47,712 nucleotides of DNA, taken from NCBI GenBank assembly GCA_031273565.1, contig JAISRR010000087.1, forward strand, positions 1 to 47,712, given 5' to 3'. Of the stretch, positions 26,226 to 36,143 are shown one piece after another. The notes beneath the pieces are model-generated. The model was not told the DNA's origin, did no database searches, and saw only the letters and a program-made list of their open reading frames with translations. Origin of the DNA: Zoogloeaceae bacterium. Its GTDB lineage: Bacteria; Pseudomonadota; Gammaproteobacteria; Burkholderiales; Rhodocyclaceae. Both the position numbers and the translations under genes were made by a program. Within the stretch, counting starts at the first letter, position 1. The number at the start of each line of letters is the position of its first letter.

Positions 26226-26858
26226 ATGAATCCACAACGCCGCCGCGAGATTTACGAACGCCTCAAGTCCGCCAATCCCGCGCCGACAACGGAGCTGGCG
26301 TATCAGACGCCGTTCCAGCTTTTAATCGCCGTGCTGCTCTCGGCGCAGGCGACGGATGTCAGCGTAAACAAGGCGACCCGGCGGCTTTTTCCCGTCGCGC
26401 CGACGCCGGAGGCCATGCTGGGGCTTGGGGAAGCCGCCTTGATGGAGGCCATCAAAACCATCGGCCTCTATAAAACCAAGGCCAGGAACGTGCTGGCGAC
26501 CTGTCGCATTCTGTTGGAACAGCATGGCGGCGAGGTGCCCGAAAACCGCGAGGCGCTGGAGCGTCTACCCGGCGTCGGGCGCAAAACCGCCAATGTGGTG
26601 CTGAATACCGCTTTCGGCCATCCCACGATTGCCGTCGATACCCACATCTTCCGCGTCGCCAACCGCACCGGTCTTGCGCCCGGCAAGGATGTGCGCGAAG
26701 TCGAAGACAGGCTGACCCGCTTCACCCCGCCCGAATACCGGCAGGACGCCCACCACTGGCTGATCCTGCACGGTCGCTACACCTGCAAGGCGAGAAAGCC
26801 CGCATGCGACGTTTGCCTCATCGTCGATTTGTGCGAATGGAACGCGAAGGCGGTTTGA
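26226..26858 (+). CDS. nth: Endonuclease III (Nth)
   Basis: Base-excision repair glycosylase/AP lyase for oxidised pyrimidines, 210 residues. Helix-hairpin-helix LPGVGRKTANVVLN holds the catalytic Lys, and the catalytic Asp is in AVDTHIFRVANRTG. The 4Fe-4S cluster ligands follow the exact family spacing C-X6-C-X2-C-X5-C in the last 20 residues. The rnf-nth adjacency is widespread, possibly linked to cluster handling or redox stress. Confidence 0.97.
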   Translation: MNPQRRREIYERLKSANPAPTTELAYQTPFQLLIAVLLSAQATDVSVNKATRRLFPVAPTPEAMLGLGEAALMEAIKTIGLYKTKARNVLATCRILLEQHGGEVPENREALERLPGVGRKTANVVLNTAFGHPTIAVDTHIFRVANRTGLAPGKDVREVEDRLTRFTPPEYRQDAHHWLILHGRYTCKARKPACDVCLIVDLCEWNAKAV

Positions 26859-26900
26859 ATGTTAAATTTGCTGTTCTGCCCTTGAACTCCAGAGTCGCCC

Positions 26901-27335
26901 ATGTTTGCCCCTTCCCGTGACGAAGTGCGTCGGTTTTTTTGCGACGCCCACAAAAAACAGCAGGAACGCCTGCCTTTGAGCGGCGCGGAACTTCCCGCCG
27001 CCGATGTCATCGCCCGCCACCCGGAATACCACGCCCTGCTTGCCGACCCGGAAGCGGCGCAACAGGAATGGACGCCGGAGCGGGGAACGATGAATCCTTT
27101 TCTGCACCTTTCCCTGCATCTGGCGATTGCCGAACAACTCTCCATCGACCAGCCTCCCGGCATCCGCGCCGCTTTTACCAGATTGACCGGGCGCATGGAC
27201 GCGCACGCCGCCGAACATGTGCTGCTGGAAGCCCTGGGCGAAATCGTCTGGGCTGCGCAGCAGCGGGGCGTTGCGCCCGACAACGAAAGCTATCTGGAAA
27301 AAATCCGGAAATATGGGGCAGAGGACAGCCGATAG
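26901..27335 (+). CDS. DUF1841 family protein
   Basis: A 144-residue cytosolic protein without signal peptide or membrane helix. It opens MFAPSRDEVRRFFCDAHKK and contains MNPFLHLSLHLAIAEQLSID and HAAEHVLLEALGEIVWAAQ, which match DUF1841, a beta- and gammaproteobacterial family of unknown function often near nth. The paired His residues (HLSLHLA and HAAEHV) are spaced as if to bind metal, but this is only suggestive. Confidence 0.8.
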   Translation: MFAPSRDEVRRFFCDAHKKQQERLPLSGAELPAADVIARHPEYHALLADPEAAQQEWTPERGTMNPFLHLSLHLAIAEQLSIDQPPGIRAAFTRLTGRMDAHAAEHVLLEALGEIVWAAQQRGVAPDNESYLEKIRKYGAEDSR

Positions 27336-27428
27336 CAAAATTTCCGGCGCTTTGCGCCGCAAACCGACTGTCTTCAGCCTTCCGTCCTGGGCTAGAATGT
27401 CCAACTCATTACGACCCGGAGAATTCCC

Positions 27429-28493
27429 ATGCCCATTGTTTCCATGCGCCAGTTGCTCGACCACGCCGCCGAGCATGATTACGGCCTGCCTGCTTTTAAT
27501 GTCAACAACATGGAGCAGGTCTGGGCCATCATGGAAGCCGCCAATGAACTCGACGCGCCAGTCATCATGCAGGCTTCCGCCGGAGCGCGCAAATACGCGG
27601 GCGAGGCCTTTCTGCGCCATCAGATTCTCGCGGCGCTGGAAGCCTATCCGCATATTCCTGTCGTCATGCATCAGGATCACGGGCAGTCGCCCGCCGTGTG
27701 CATGGCGGCTATTCGTTCCGGGTTTTCGTCTGTGATGATGGACGGCTCGTTGCTGGCCGATGGCAAGAGCGTCGCCAGTTACGCCTACAACGTGGAAGTT
27801 TCGCAAAAGGTGGTGGAGTTTTCCCATGCCATCGGCGTTTCCGTGGAAGCGGAACTGGGCGTGCTGGGTTCGCTGGAAACCCTGCAGGCGGACAAGGAAG
27901 ACGGGCACGGCGCGGAAGGCAAAATGAGCCGCGAAGACCTGCTGACCAATGTCGAGCAGGCCGCCGATTTCGTGCGTCAGACCAACTGCGACGCGCTGGC
28001 CATCGCCATCGGCACCAGCCACGGCGCGTACAAATTCACCAAGAAACCGACCGGCGACATTCTTGCCATCGACCGCATCGCCGAAATTCACGCCCGCATT
28101 CCCAACACCCATCTGGTCATGCACGGTTCTTCTTCCGTGCCGCAGGAGTTGCTGGCGGAAATCCGTCAGTTTGGCGGCGACATGAAGGAAACCTACGGCG
28201 TGCCGGTGGAAGAGATTGTCGAGGGCATCAAACACGGGGTGCGCAAGGTGAATATCGACACCGACATCCGGCTGGCGATGACGGGCGCGATTCGCCGTTA
28301 TCTGTTCGAAAATCCCGGCAAGTTCGACCCCCGCGATTACCTGAAACCGGCGCGCGAAGCCGCCAAAAAAATCTGCCTCGCCCGCTATCGCGCCTTTGGC
28401 TGCGAAGGTCGCGCCAGCCAGATCAAACCCCTCCCGCTGGAAAAAATGGCCGAGCGTTACGCCAACGGCGCATTGAACCAGATCGTGCGCTGA
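27429..28493 (+). CDS. fba: Fructose-bisphosphate aldolase, class II (Calvin subtype)
   Basis: Splits fructose 1,6-bisphosphate into two triose phosphates, or condenses them in gluconeogenesis and the Calvin cycle. It is 354 residues. Zinc ligands are in [10 protein letters not shown] and [33 protein letters not shown] and [13 protein letters not shown] are the phosphate and metal loops. The long insert and ending match the Calvin-type class II enzymes common in betaproteobacteria. CGGAG lies eight bases before the ATG. A TAGAAT sequence at 27393-27398 may be the -10 of its promoter. The upstream CGGCGC/GCGCCG hairpin (about 27345-27360) has no T tail. Confidence 0.95.
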   Translation: MPIVSMRQLLDHAAEHDYGLPAFNVNNMEQVWAIMEAANELDAPVIMQASAGARKYAGEAFLRHQILAALEAYPHIPVVMHQDHGQSPAVCMAAIRSGFSSVMMDGSLLADGKSVASYAYNVEVSQKVVEFSHAIGVSVEAELGVLGSLETLQADKEDGHGAEGKMSREDLLTNVEQAADFVRQTNCDALAIAIGTSHGAYKFTKKPTGDILAIDRIAEIHARIPNTHLVMHGSSSVPQELLAEIRQFGGDMKETYGVPVEEIVEGIKHGVRKVNIDTDIRLAMTGAIRRYLFENPGKFDPRDYLKPAREAAKKICLARYRAFGCEGRASQIKPLPLEKMAERYANGALNQIVR

Positions 28494-28504
28494 TCCGCCC
28501 GCAC

Positions 28505-28990
28505 GTGATTACGGCACACGCGCCATCCGGTTACATTCTCGCCCGACTGTTGATCGCCCGCTGGCGGAATCTGCCGATTTCGGCGCGCGCTGTCGTGCTC
28601 ATCGCCGTCATCGGGGCGCTCGCCCCCGATTTCGACATGTTTTATTTTTATCTCGTCGATGCCCGGCAGACCCATCATCACCGCTATTTCACGCACTGGC
28701 CCATCGTCTGGCTGAGCCTGATCGGGCTGTCTGCCCTGTCTTTTCGCTTCATCCGCCCGGCCTGGGCGTTCAGCGCCCTGTTGTTTTGCGTCTGCGCTTT
28801 TCTGCATCTTATCCTGGATACGCTGGTGGGCGACATCTGGTGGTTTGCCCCGTTTCAGGATAAACCCTACGCGTTGTTCACCGTTCAGTCCCGTTTTTCC
28901 CCCTGGTGGCTCAATTTCTTCCTGCACTGGTCTTTCGTCGCCGAACTGCTCATCTGGGCATGGGCTATCCGGTTGTATTACCGACATTAG
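28505..28990 (+). CDS. YdjM-like inner-membrane metal-dependent hydrolase family protein
   Basis: A 161-residue membrane protein with about four helices. Conserved polar clusters [18 protein letters not shown] and [16 protein letters not shown] match the YdjM family (putative membrane-bound metal-dependent hydrolases). The GTG at 28505, 12 bases after the aldolase stop, is the most sensible start although no ribosome site is evident; the longer frame lies inside fba. It may be co-transcribed with fba. The enzymatic activity of the family is only predicted. Confidence 0.72.
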   Translation: MITAHAPSGYILARLLIARWRNLPISARAVVLIAVIGALAPDFDMFYFYLVDARQTHHHRYFTHWPIVWLSLIGLSALSFRFIRPAWAFSALLFCVCAFLHLILDTLVGDIWWFAPFQDKPYALFTVQSRFSPWWLNFFLHWSFVAELLIWAWAIRLYYRH

Positions 28991-29047
28991 CCGCGCATCC
29001 CCGGCCATCCCCGTTGCTTGCGATGGACGCTGCCGGCGACACCGAGG

Positions 29048-29076
29048 TTGTTTCCCACAGCAAAGCCCAATAGAAT
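29048..29076 (+). promoter_or_regulatory. Candidate sigma-70 promoter of sodB
   Basis: TTGTTT (29048-29053), a 17-base spacer and TAGAAT (29071-29076) lie about 48 bases before the sodB start. No Fur box is obvious. Confidence 0.5.
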
Positions 29077-29123
29077 CCAGAACTGGCTTTACCCCAACCC
29101 ATCAACCAACGGAGAAATACAAC

Positions 29124-29708
29124 ATGACACATCAACTCCCCGCCCTGCCGTACGCGCAGGATGCCCTGGCGCCGCATATCTCAAAGGAAACCATCGAGTA
29201 TCACTACGGCAAGCACCACAATACCTACGTGGTCAATCTCAACAATCTCATCAAGGACACCGAATACGCCGAGCTGTCGCTGGAAGAGACCATCAAAAAA
29301 GCGCCTGCTGGCGGCATCTACAACAACGCCGCGCAGGTGTGGAATCACACGTTCTTCTGGAACGGCATCAAACCGGACGGCGGTGGCGCGCCCACCGGCG
29401 CGCTGGCCGAGGCCATCAACAGGAAATGGGGTTCCTTCGATGAATTCAAAAAGGCTTTTCAGGCTTCCGCCGCCGGTAATTTCGGCTCCGGCTGGACGTG
29501 GCTGGTGAAAAAGGCCGACGGTTCGGTCGACATTGTCAACACCAGCGCGGCAGGCAACCCGCTCACCACCGGCGACAAACCGCTGCTCACCGTCGATGTC
29601 TGGGAACACGCCTATTACATCGACTATCGCAACCAACGCCCGAAATACCTTGAAGCTTTCGTGAATTCCCTCATCAACTGGGATTTCGCGGCGAAGAACT
29701 TCGCTTAA
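29124..29708 (+). CDS. sodB: Superoxide dismutase, Fe type
   Basis: Dismutates superoxide in the cytosol. It is 194 residues, normal length. Metal ligands are H27 ([13 protein letters not shown]), H75 (VWNHTFFWN), D158 and H162 ([13 protein letters not shown]). The [13 protein letters not shown] segment and the [13 protein letters not shown] context favour the iron rather than manganese form. The ATG at 29124 has CGGAGA upstream. It has its own promoter and terminator and is thus probably a single-gene unit. Confidence 0.95.
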   Translation: MTHQLPALPYAQDALAPHISKETIEYHYGKHHNTYVVNLNNLIKDTEYAELSLEETIKKAPAGGIYNNAAQVWNHTFFWNGIKPDGGGAPTGALAEAINRKWGSFDEFKKAFQASAAGNFGSGWTWLVKKADGSVDIVNTSAAGNPLTTGDKPLLTVDVWEHAYYIDYRNQRPKYLEAFVNSLINWDFAAKNFA

Positions 29709-29728
29709 CCCTCTTGCGCGGGCGATCT

Positions 29729-29755
29729 GATGCTGACCGCCCGTTCAGCATTTTT
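29729..29755 (+). terminator. Rho-independent terminator after sodB
   Basis: ATGCTGA (29730-29736), an eight-base loop and TCAGCAT (29745-29751) are followed by a T run. It lies 22 bases after the sodB stop and just before the ribosome site of the next gene. Confidence 0.6.
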
Positions 29756-29773
29756 GACCGAAAGGAAAATTTC

Positions 29774-30874
29774 ATGCCTTGCCTGTCGGTTTCCCCCCTT
29801 TCTGTTTTTCTGTTCCTGCTCTGCGGGGTTTTCTCCGCTGGCGTCGGTGCGGACGGGCGCGAACTTCTGTACGCCTTCACCGTGACCAACAGCGAAGACG
29901 ACGATCTGACGGGATTCCGCGACGCGGCGGGGCAAGTTGTGATTCCACCGAAATTCACCGCGTACCTGACCCCGGCAAAACGCTTCGATGCCATCATCGC
30001 CGTGCACGAACCCGGCGCGGATGGCGCATTCGGGCGCAGCTACTACCTCACCCGGACAGGCCGGGAAGTCGGCAAGGGCGAGATGCACGTTTTCGACAAT
30101 GCCTTCGATTGCGAAAGCGAAGGTTTCATCCGCTTTCGTCGCCGCGACACGGACAAGGTCGGATTGTTCGACAGGAGCGGCGATATCGCCATTCCCGCCG
30201 ACTACGACGAAATGAGCAGGGTCACGAACGGCATGGTCGCCGCGTTACAGGACAGCCGCAAAATTATCCACGGCGAACACTACTCCCGTTCGGGCGGCAA
30301 AAGCATGTTGCTCGACACGCAAAACCGGGTGCTCGTCACGCCCTTCGTGGAAAGATTGCTTTACGAACTCGATTTCACCGATCTCACCATCAGCGACACG
30401 CCCGATCCCGCGCCGGAGCGGGTGAATTTGCAGGGCGTGGACGGGCGTTACTACGCCTTCGCCCATCTGGAAAAATCCTTTCGCCGTTGGCTGGAAACCG
30501 CCCTGCCGGAAAATTTCGACCACGCCGCCCTGAGCAGCGTCCTCTTCGAGCATGTGGTCTTCTCGGACAGAACCGAAGGTTCCAGCTCCATCATGGACAA
30601 GGCCAGCTTCGCCGACCGCTACCTTGCCCTGATTCGCGACAGGCTTGCCGTTCTCCGCCATCCTGACGCGGATTATTTCATCGTCCAGAACAGCATTTCC
30701 TCCTTTTCTGACCTTCCGGGCAGCGAAAAATATCGCGACAACTGCGGCGATCTGTCCACGCGCCATCCTGTCATGGCGCTCATCATCAATTACCCGAATG
30801 AACCCTTGCGGCAGGATCATTTTTACTTTCTGCGCACCGAACAGGGCTACCGGCTCATCGAAGCCGCGCTGTAA
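29774..30874 (+). CDS. Secreted WG-repeat-like protein
   Basis: A 366-residue exported protein. A signal peptide of about 25 residues (MPCLSVSPLSVFLFLLCGVF, then SAGVGA) is followed by WG-like beta repeats such as GFRDAAGQVVIPPKFTAY and VGLFDRSGDIAIPADYDEM. The C-terminal 170 residues form a different, unrecognised domain with FEHVVFSDRTEG and DYFIVQNSISSF. AAAGGA lies about ten bases before the ATG at 29774. Whether it stays in the periplasm or is surface exposed is not clear. No neighbour suggests its role. Confidence 0.7.
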   Translation: MPCLSVSPLSVFLFLLCGVFSAGVGADGRELLYAFTVTNSEDDDLTGFRDAAGQVVIPPKFTAYLTPAKRFDAIIAVHEPGADGAFGRSYYLTRTGREVGKGEMHVFDNAFDCESEGFIRFRRRDTDKVGLFDRSGDIAIPADYDEMSRVTNGMVAALQDSRKIIHGEHYSRSGGKSMLLDTQNRVLVTPFVERLLYELDFTDLTISDTPDPAPERVNLQGVDGRYYAFAHLEKSFRRWLETALPENFDHAALSSVLFEHVVFSDRTEGSSSIMDKASFADRYLALIRDRLAVLRHPDADYFIVQNSISSFSDLPGSEKYRDNCGDLSTRHPVMALIINYPNEPLRQDHFYFLRTEQGYRLIEAAL

Positions 30875-30893
30875 GCAGAGAAGCCAGAAAACA

Positions 30894-30920
30894 GACAGGG
30901 CGGCTTGAAGCCGCCCTGTC
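30894..30920. repeat. Perfect inverted repeat between convergent genes
   Basis: GACAGGGCGGCTT, one G, then AAGCCGCCCTGTC: a 13-bp perfect inverted repeat 20 bases after the WG-repeat gene. There is no T tail, but its place between convergent genes suggests a factor-assisted or bidirectional stop. Confidence 0.65.
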
Positions 30921-30961
30921 CCCGCCGATTTGGCAGGATGGGTTCAGGTAGGATGGATTCA

Positions 30962-30992
30962 GGTAGGGCGGTTTCGGAGAAACCGCCCTACC
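30962..30992. repeat. Family B hairpin, single unit (copy 3)
   Basis: GGTAGGGCGGTTTC, loop GGA, GAAACCGCCCTACC: a perfect 14-bp stem. The two preceding GGTTCAGGTAGGAT-like units match the tandem tail seen near 18166-18188 in opposite sense. It lies 22 bases from the end of the cytochrome gene and could terminate both converging transcripts. Confidence 0.75.
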
Positions 30993-31013
30993 TTTGCGCC
31001 TCAGAAGAAGCGA

Positions 31014-31475
31014 TCAGTTCTTTTGCCGGAAATCGTCGTGGCAAGCCTTGCAGGTGCCGCCGACCTTGGCGAATTGGGCTTTCACCGCAGCGGCATCGCC
31101 GGTGGCGGCGACTTTGGCGAGTTCGTTGGCTTCCTTGTTGAAGGCTTGCGCCACTTTGGCGACCGCTTGCGGTTGGGTAAAGAATTCCGGCTTGACGGCA
31201 GTCTTGACGCTGCCCACGTTTTTTTCAGAACCGGGAACGTACAACGCGCCCATGCCGGAGTTGGCGATGGCGGCGATGGTGTTGGCGGCGGTAATGACGT
31301 CGGCCTTGTTGTAAGTGCCTTCGACATTGGCCTTGATCTTGCCCATGCTCCAGCCCAGATAGCTGTAGCCGGCCTGACGGTATTTGATGGCCTGTTCGGG
31401 TTTCAGCGCCTGTTGGGCGAACGCGGCGCTGGTGAAGGCCAGGGCGACGGCGGCGAAAGTGATTTGTTTCAACAT
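31014..31475 (-). CDS. Cytochrome c' (periplasmic)
   Basis: A 153-residue periplasmic c-type cytochrome. Signal peptide MLKQITFAAVALAFTSAAFA is cleaved before QQALKP. The four-helix bundle has a C-terminal heme site C142-K-A-C145-H146, the hallmark of cytochromes c' (class II). KYRQAGYSYLGWSMGKIKAN matches the first helix of the family. These proteins bind NO and protect against nitrosative stress, although some serve in electron transfer. A good ribosome site (GGAGAA) and a TATAAT box lie upstream. Confidence 0.9.
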   Translation of the reverse strand: MLKQITFAAVALAFTSAAFAQQALKPEQAIKYRQAGYSYLGWSMGKIKANVEGTYNKADVITAANTIAAIANSGMGALYVPGSEKNVGSVKTAVKPEFFTQPQAVAKVAQAFNKEANELAKVAATGDAAAVKAQFAKVGGTCKACHDDFRQKN

Positions 31476-31544
31476 GTGATGTTCTCCGTGTAGTAATGAT
31501 TTTGCGTTTGTGGGAACCCGCCCCGGACAGGCGGGAGAGCACGG

Positions 31545-31573
31545 ATTATAAGACAGTCATTTTTTAATTTCGC
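31545..31573 (-). promoter_or_regulatory. Candidate promoter of cytochrome c' gene
   Basis: A perfect TATAAT (complement of 31545-31550) lies 70 bases before the start. The -35 at 17-base spacing (GCGAAA) is poor, so an activator may be needed. The leader between it and the gene can form a CCCGCC/GGGCGGG hairpin. Confidence 0.45.
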
Positions 31574-31626
31574 GGATTTTCGTTACGCCCGTCCGCATCT
31601 GTTACATATTTGTTCGGAATGATGCA

Positions 31627-31944
31627 TCACAGGGCGAACCGGTGTTTGATTCGCAACACCGGCGCGCCTTCCGCAATGGACAGCAGGCGGTCGATGTTGG
31701 GGTGTTTGCCGGGATTCAGACGGGCGTCTTCGGTGTGTCCGGCGTAGAGTTCCAGCCCCTTGCGGGCGGCTTCCGGGGTGAGGGAACCGTAAGTCTGGGC
31801 GAGATGGTTGTAGACCGCCACGGAACCGGCGCTCCCCGGCTTGTTTTCGATGCGGGCGACTTCGTTTCCGGTCGCGTCCAGCAGCAGGATGGCGGCGATA
31901 TGGGAAACGCCGGGCATTTTTTTCAGGTTTTCCGCAAAACGCAT
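31627..31944 (-). CDS. Small conserved protein, probably DUF2322
   Basis: A 105-residue cytosolic protein with no signal or membrane helix. Conserved-looking blocks are DATGNEVARIENKPGSAGSV, AVYNHLAQTYGSL, GLELYAGHTEDAR and GKHPNIDRLLSI. These fit my memory of the DUF2322 family; the family name needs a profile search. It starts one base after the purB stop and is probably co-translated with it. Function unknown. Confidence 0.65.
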   Translation of the reverse strand: MRFAENLKKMPGVSHIAAILLLDATGNEVARIENKPGSAGSVAVYNHLAQTYGSLTPEAARKGLELYAGHTEDARLNPGKHPNIDRLLSIAEGAPVLRIKHRFAL

Positions 31945-31945
31945 T

Positions 31946-33361
<1,416 letters not shown>

Positions 33362-33467
33362 TTACAGGACGTTTCACCGGCGAAAATGCCGCAACATGTG
33401 GAGAAAGGGCGTTCGCATCGCAGGACGCCATTCGGCATACAAGGCGGCTTGACTTGATGCATTGAGG

Positions 33468-34187
33468 CTACGCGGGCTTGTCGTAATTTGCGTAAACGGA
33501 ACGCGCGATTTTTTCCCTGCCGGCCCAGGTTTCAACCACGGTGCGCCTGTTGTCCTCCACAAGTTCAAAGCGCAGAGGCGTTTCCGTCAAGGGGCGGTCG
33601 CTGTGCAAGCGTCCGGTGATGGCATCGTCCGCGACCTCGAAACTGAAATACAGCGTCGCGTCGGTTGTGTTTTGCATGAGCAGGTTCTTGTAGCCATACA
33701 CCACCGTGGCATCGCAGCCCAGCGGGGTGAAGCGTTCCGCATCGCGGTAGAGGTCGACGGAGTGATTGCTGCGTTCCACGATCCGCAATCCGGTTTTCAG
33801 GCCAAGGTGATACAGGATGCCCGACAACTGGCACAGGCCACCTCCGTCTTCTTCCACAAGGCGACCTGCTACCAGATTGCGCCCCGGCAAATAGCCGTTT
33901 TTCGCCGAAGGTTCGCCAATCATGTCCCAGAAAGAGAGGTAATCACCCGGCTGAAAAACGAAACGGCTGATTTTTTCCGCTGCCCGCCGCAGATTGCGGA
34001 TTTTGTTGGCCGAAGTGGCGGTGACAAAAATGGGTTGGGAGACGGAAATTGCGGCGTCAAACAGTTCCTTTTCGCGCAAGCGCCCCATGCGCAAAACATA
34101 GCCTTTCAACAAGTAGCGCAGCCGCATTTTCCACAGCGCAACCTTAAGGCGCAGAAAACGCGGGACACGGTTTTTCAGACGCTTCAT
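33468..34187 (-). CDS. VanW family protein
   Basis: A 239-residue protein with a Lys/Arg-rich N-terminus and no clear signal peptide. The VanW domain occupies most of it: FVFQPGDYLSFWDMIGEPS, GYLPGRNLVAGRLVEEDGGG followed by LCQLSGILYH, RSNHSVDLYRDAERFTPLG and DATVVYGYKNLLMQN. VanW occurs in some vancomycin-resistance clusters but is accessory and of unknown function; most homologues, like this one, have no link to resistance. It overlaps the upstream methyltransferase gene by four bases, so the two are co-translated. Confidence 0.85.
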   Translation of the reverse strand: MKRLKNRVPRFLRLKVALWKMRLRYLLKGYVLRMGRLREKELFDAAISVSQPIFVTATSANKIRNLRRAAEKISRFVFQPGDYLSFWDMIGEPSAKNGYLPGRNLVAGRLVEEDGGGLCQLSGILYHLGLKTGLRIVERSNHSVDLYRDAERFTPLGCDATVVYGYKNLLMQNTTDATLYFSFEVADDAITGRLHSDRPLTETPLRFELVEDNRRTVVETWAGREKIARSVYANYDKPA

Positions 34188-34849
34188 CGGGCGCAGGCAA
34201 AGATGGTATGAGAAGCGTAACGGCGTAGCGCCGGGAAAACGCGCAACAGCAGGTTTTCCACCGCGCGGGCAGGGGGGCGTAACACGACCGGAATGCGATG
34301 CACGGGCAACAGGGCAATGCCGGCTTCCGCCACGCGGCGCAGCGGCGCGAACGTCCTGTCGATGTCTTCCGGAGCGTAGGCCGTTGCGCCGTGCCAGCCT
34401 TGCGCTTGATATTTCGTCACTTTGCGGCGCAAGGCGGAAGGCGCGTCAAAAATGAAAACCCCGTCCTCCCGCAAAACCCGCGTCACTTCAGTGGCAAGCC
34501 GCTTTGCGGTTTCAGGCGGCAAATGCATGAACACATGCAGACAGATGACCGCCCGGAATGCCCCGCTGTCAAATGGCAAGGTTTGCCCGTCAAACAGGAC
34601 AAAGGTTTTTTCAGGGAAATTGGCGCGGGCGGCTTTCAGCATTTCCAGCGAAATATCCGCCCCATGCGTGCAACGTTCCATGAAGCGTCCGGTTCCGCAA
34701 CCCAGACTCAACATCGCGCCGTCGCCCGGCAAATGGCGGTTCAGGAAGGCAGCCTCCTGTGCGTGCAGCCAGGCGCCATAACTATTGGCAAAGCGCGAAC
34801 GGTCGTAATCGGCGGCGATGCGGTCGTAGTAATCCATAACGGTCTTCAT
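34184..34849 (-). CDS. Class I SAM-dependent methyltransferase
   Basis: A 221-residue soluble methyltransferase. The SAM-binding loop is MLSLGCGTGRFMERC (motif I), followed by acidic GADISLEMLKAARANF (motif II), and AVICLHVFMHLPPETAKRL plus VLREDGVFIFDAPS for later motifs. This is the Methyltransf_11/25 layout; the substrate cannot be told. The N-terminal MDYYDRIAADYDRSRFANSY resembles ubiquinone and lipid methyltransferases. ATGA overlap with the VanW gene links the two. Confidence 0.82.
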   Translation of the reverse strand: MKTVMDYYDRIAADYDRSRFANSYGAWLHAQEAAFLNRHLPGDGAMLSLGCGTGRFMERCTHGADISLEMLKAARANFPEKTFVLFDGQTLPFDSGAFRAVICLHVFMHLPPETAKRLATEVTRVLREDGVFIFDAPSALRRKVTKYQAQGWHGATAYAPEDIDRTFAPLRRVAEAGIALLPVHRIPVVLRPPARAVENLLLRVFPALRRYASHTIFACAR

Positions 34850-34946
34850 ATTGCCGCCTTCCGAAAAAACAGGGGGTAAAGTGTTTAATACTGTCTGATT
34901 CTATTCTGAATCGTAGCGTGCCTTTATCCAGCAAACCCCCATCCTG

Positions 34947-36128
34947 TCAAACCTCATCATCGCGCCATTGCCGCGCGCCATCTCCGAGCAGGCCGATGCA
35001 AAGTCGCAGCAGGCCGTAGCTTGACCAGCGCAGCAGGCGGGAATAGAGCGGCTGGCGGCGCATGTCATGTCGGGTGAGTTCTTTCGCGCCTTCGGCAATG
35101 GCCGCGTTCAGGCTGGCGGCAAGTTCGCCGGCAAAGCCTTTGTCATCGACGACGATATTGCCTTCCTTGGAGAGCAGCAGGCTGAAAGGGTCGATATTGG
35201 ATGAGCCTACCGTCGCCCAATGGTCATCCACCACAGCGACCTTGGCGTGCAGGAAACTTTTTTGATATTCAAAAATGCGGATGCCTTCCACCAGCAGGGC
35301 TTCGTAGAGCGCCTGGGTGGCGTAACGAAAAACAGGGTGATCGCTTTGCCCTTGCAGCAGCAGCGTAATCCGGACACCCCGCGCCGCAGCGGCCTTGAGG
35401 GCATGCCGGAAACGGGCGCCGGGCAGAAAATAGGCATTGGCGATGAGCACCGATTGTCTGGCGTTGTGAATGGCGTTCAGATAAGCCCTGGCGATGCTGT
35501 TGCGGTGGCGGATATTGTCGCGCAACAGAAAAGCGGCGCGTTGATGTCCCGGTTGCTCCGGCACGGCGGAAACCGGATCAGGATTCGGCAGGCGGTAGCG
35601 TCGTTTGAAGCTGGCCCAGGCGACGTTTTCCCACATCCGCCGCGCTGCCTGCCGAATGGGCGCGACCAGCGGCCCTTCCACTTTCACGGCGTAATCGTAG
35701 CGGGGACGGTGGGCGATGGGCGCGTTATTGTCGTCGATGATGTTGATGCCGCCCACGAAAGCGATTTGTCCGTCGATGACGACCAGCTTGCGATGCAGGC
35801 GGCGCAGATGAAAGCGGCGCAGGGAAAAATTGCCAATGAGTTTGCGGTAGGTCAGGTGATGCGCGCCGGTGACTTCCAGACGGGCGCCAAAAATTTCCGG
35901 GAAATCCCGCGCTCCAAAACCATCCACCAGCACCCGCACGGCAACCGCGCGTTCGGCGGCGCGGACAAGAGCGGCGATAACGGCGTTGCCCACTTCGTCG
36001 TCGGCAAAGATGTAGCTTTCCAGAAAAATTTCCCATTGCGCCTGGTCGATGGCGGCGAGCAGGGATGGAAAATATTCCGCGCCGGAATTCAGGAGCGTGA
36101 TGCGGTTGCCGTTGAGAAATTCAGCCAT
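34947..36128 (-). CDS. clsB: Cardiolipin synthase B / phospholipase D family
   Basis: A 393-residue member of the phospholipase D superfamily with two HKD motifs: HRKLVVIDG (H112, K114, D119) and HAKVAVVDD (H294, K296, D301), each followed by a Gly/Ser-containing segment (FVGGINI, VGSSNIDPFS). It lacks the two N-terminal membrane helices of ClsA and is close to ClsB (YbhO). It should make cardiolipin from phosphatidylglycerol and another phospholipid at the inner membrane. It follows nadA by 15 bases and is likely the last gene of the rhodanese-nadA-clsB unit. Confidence 0.88.
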   Translation of the reverse strand: MAEFLNGNRITLLNSGAEYFPSLLAAIDQAQWEIFLESYIFADDEVGNAVIAALVRAAERAVAVRVLVDGFGARDFPEIFGARLEVTGAHHLTYRKLIGNFSLRRFHLRRLHRKLVVIDGQIAFVGGINIIDDNNAPIAHRPRYDYAVKVEGPLVAPIRQAARRMWENVAWASFKRRYRLPNPDPVSAVPEQPGHQRAAFLLRDNIRHRNSIARAYLNAIHNARQSVLIANAYFLPGARFRHALKAAAARGVRITLLLQGQSDHPVFRYATQALYEALLVEGIRIFEYQKSFLHAKVAVVDDHWATVGSSNIDPFSLLLSKEGNIVVDDKGFAGELAASLNAAIAEGAKELTRHDMRRQPLYSRLLRWSSYGLLRLCIGLLGDGARQWRDDEV

Positions 36129-36143
36129 CCGCGCCTCGCTGTT

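Noticed and set aside
33468-34187. Vancomycin-resistance determinant
   Set aside because: VanW alone does not give resistance; no vanHAX-type ligase or reductase genes occur here, and the host appears Gram-negative.
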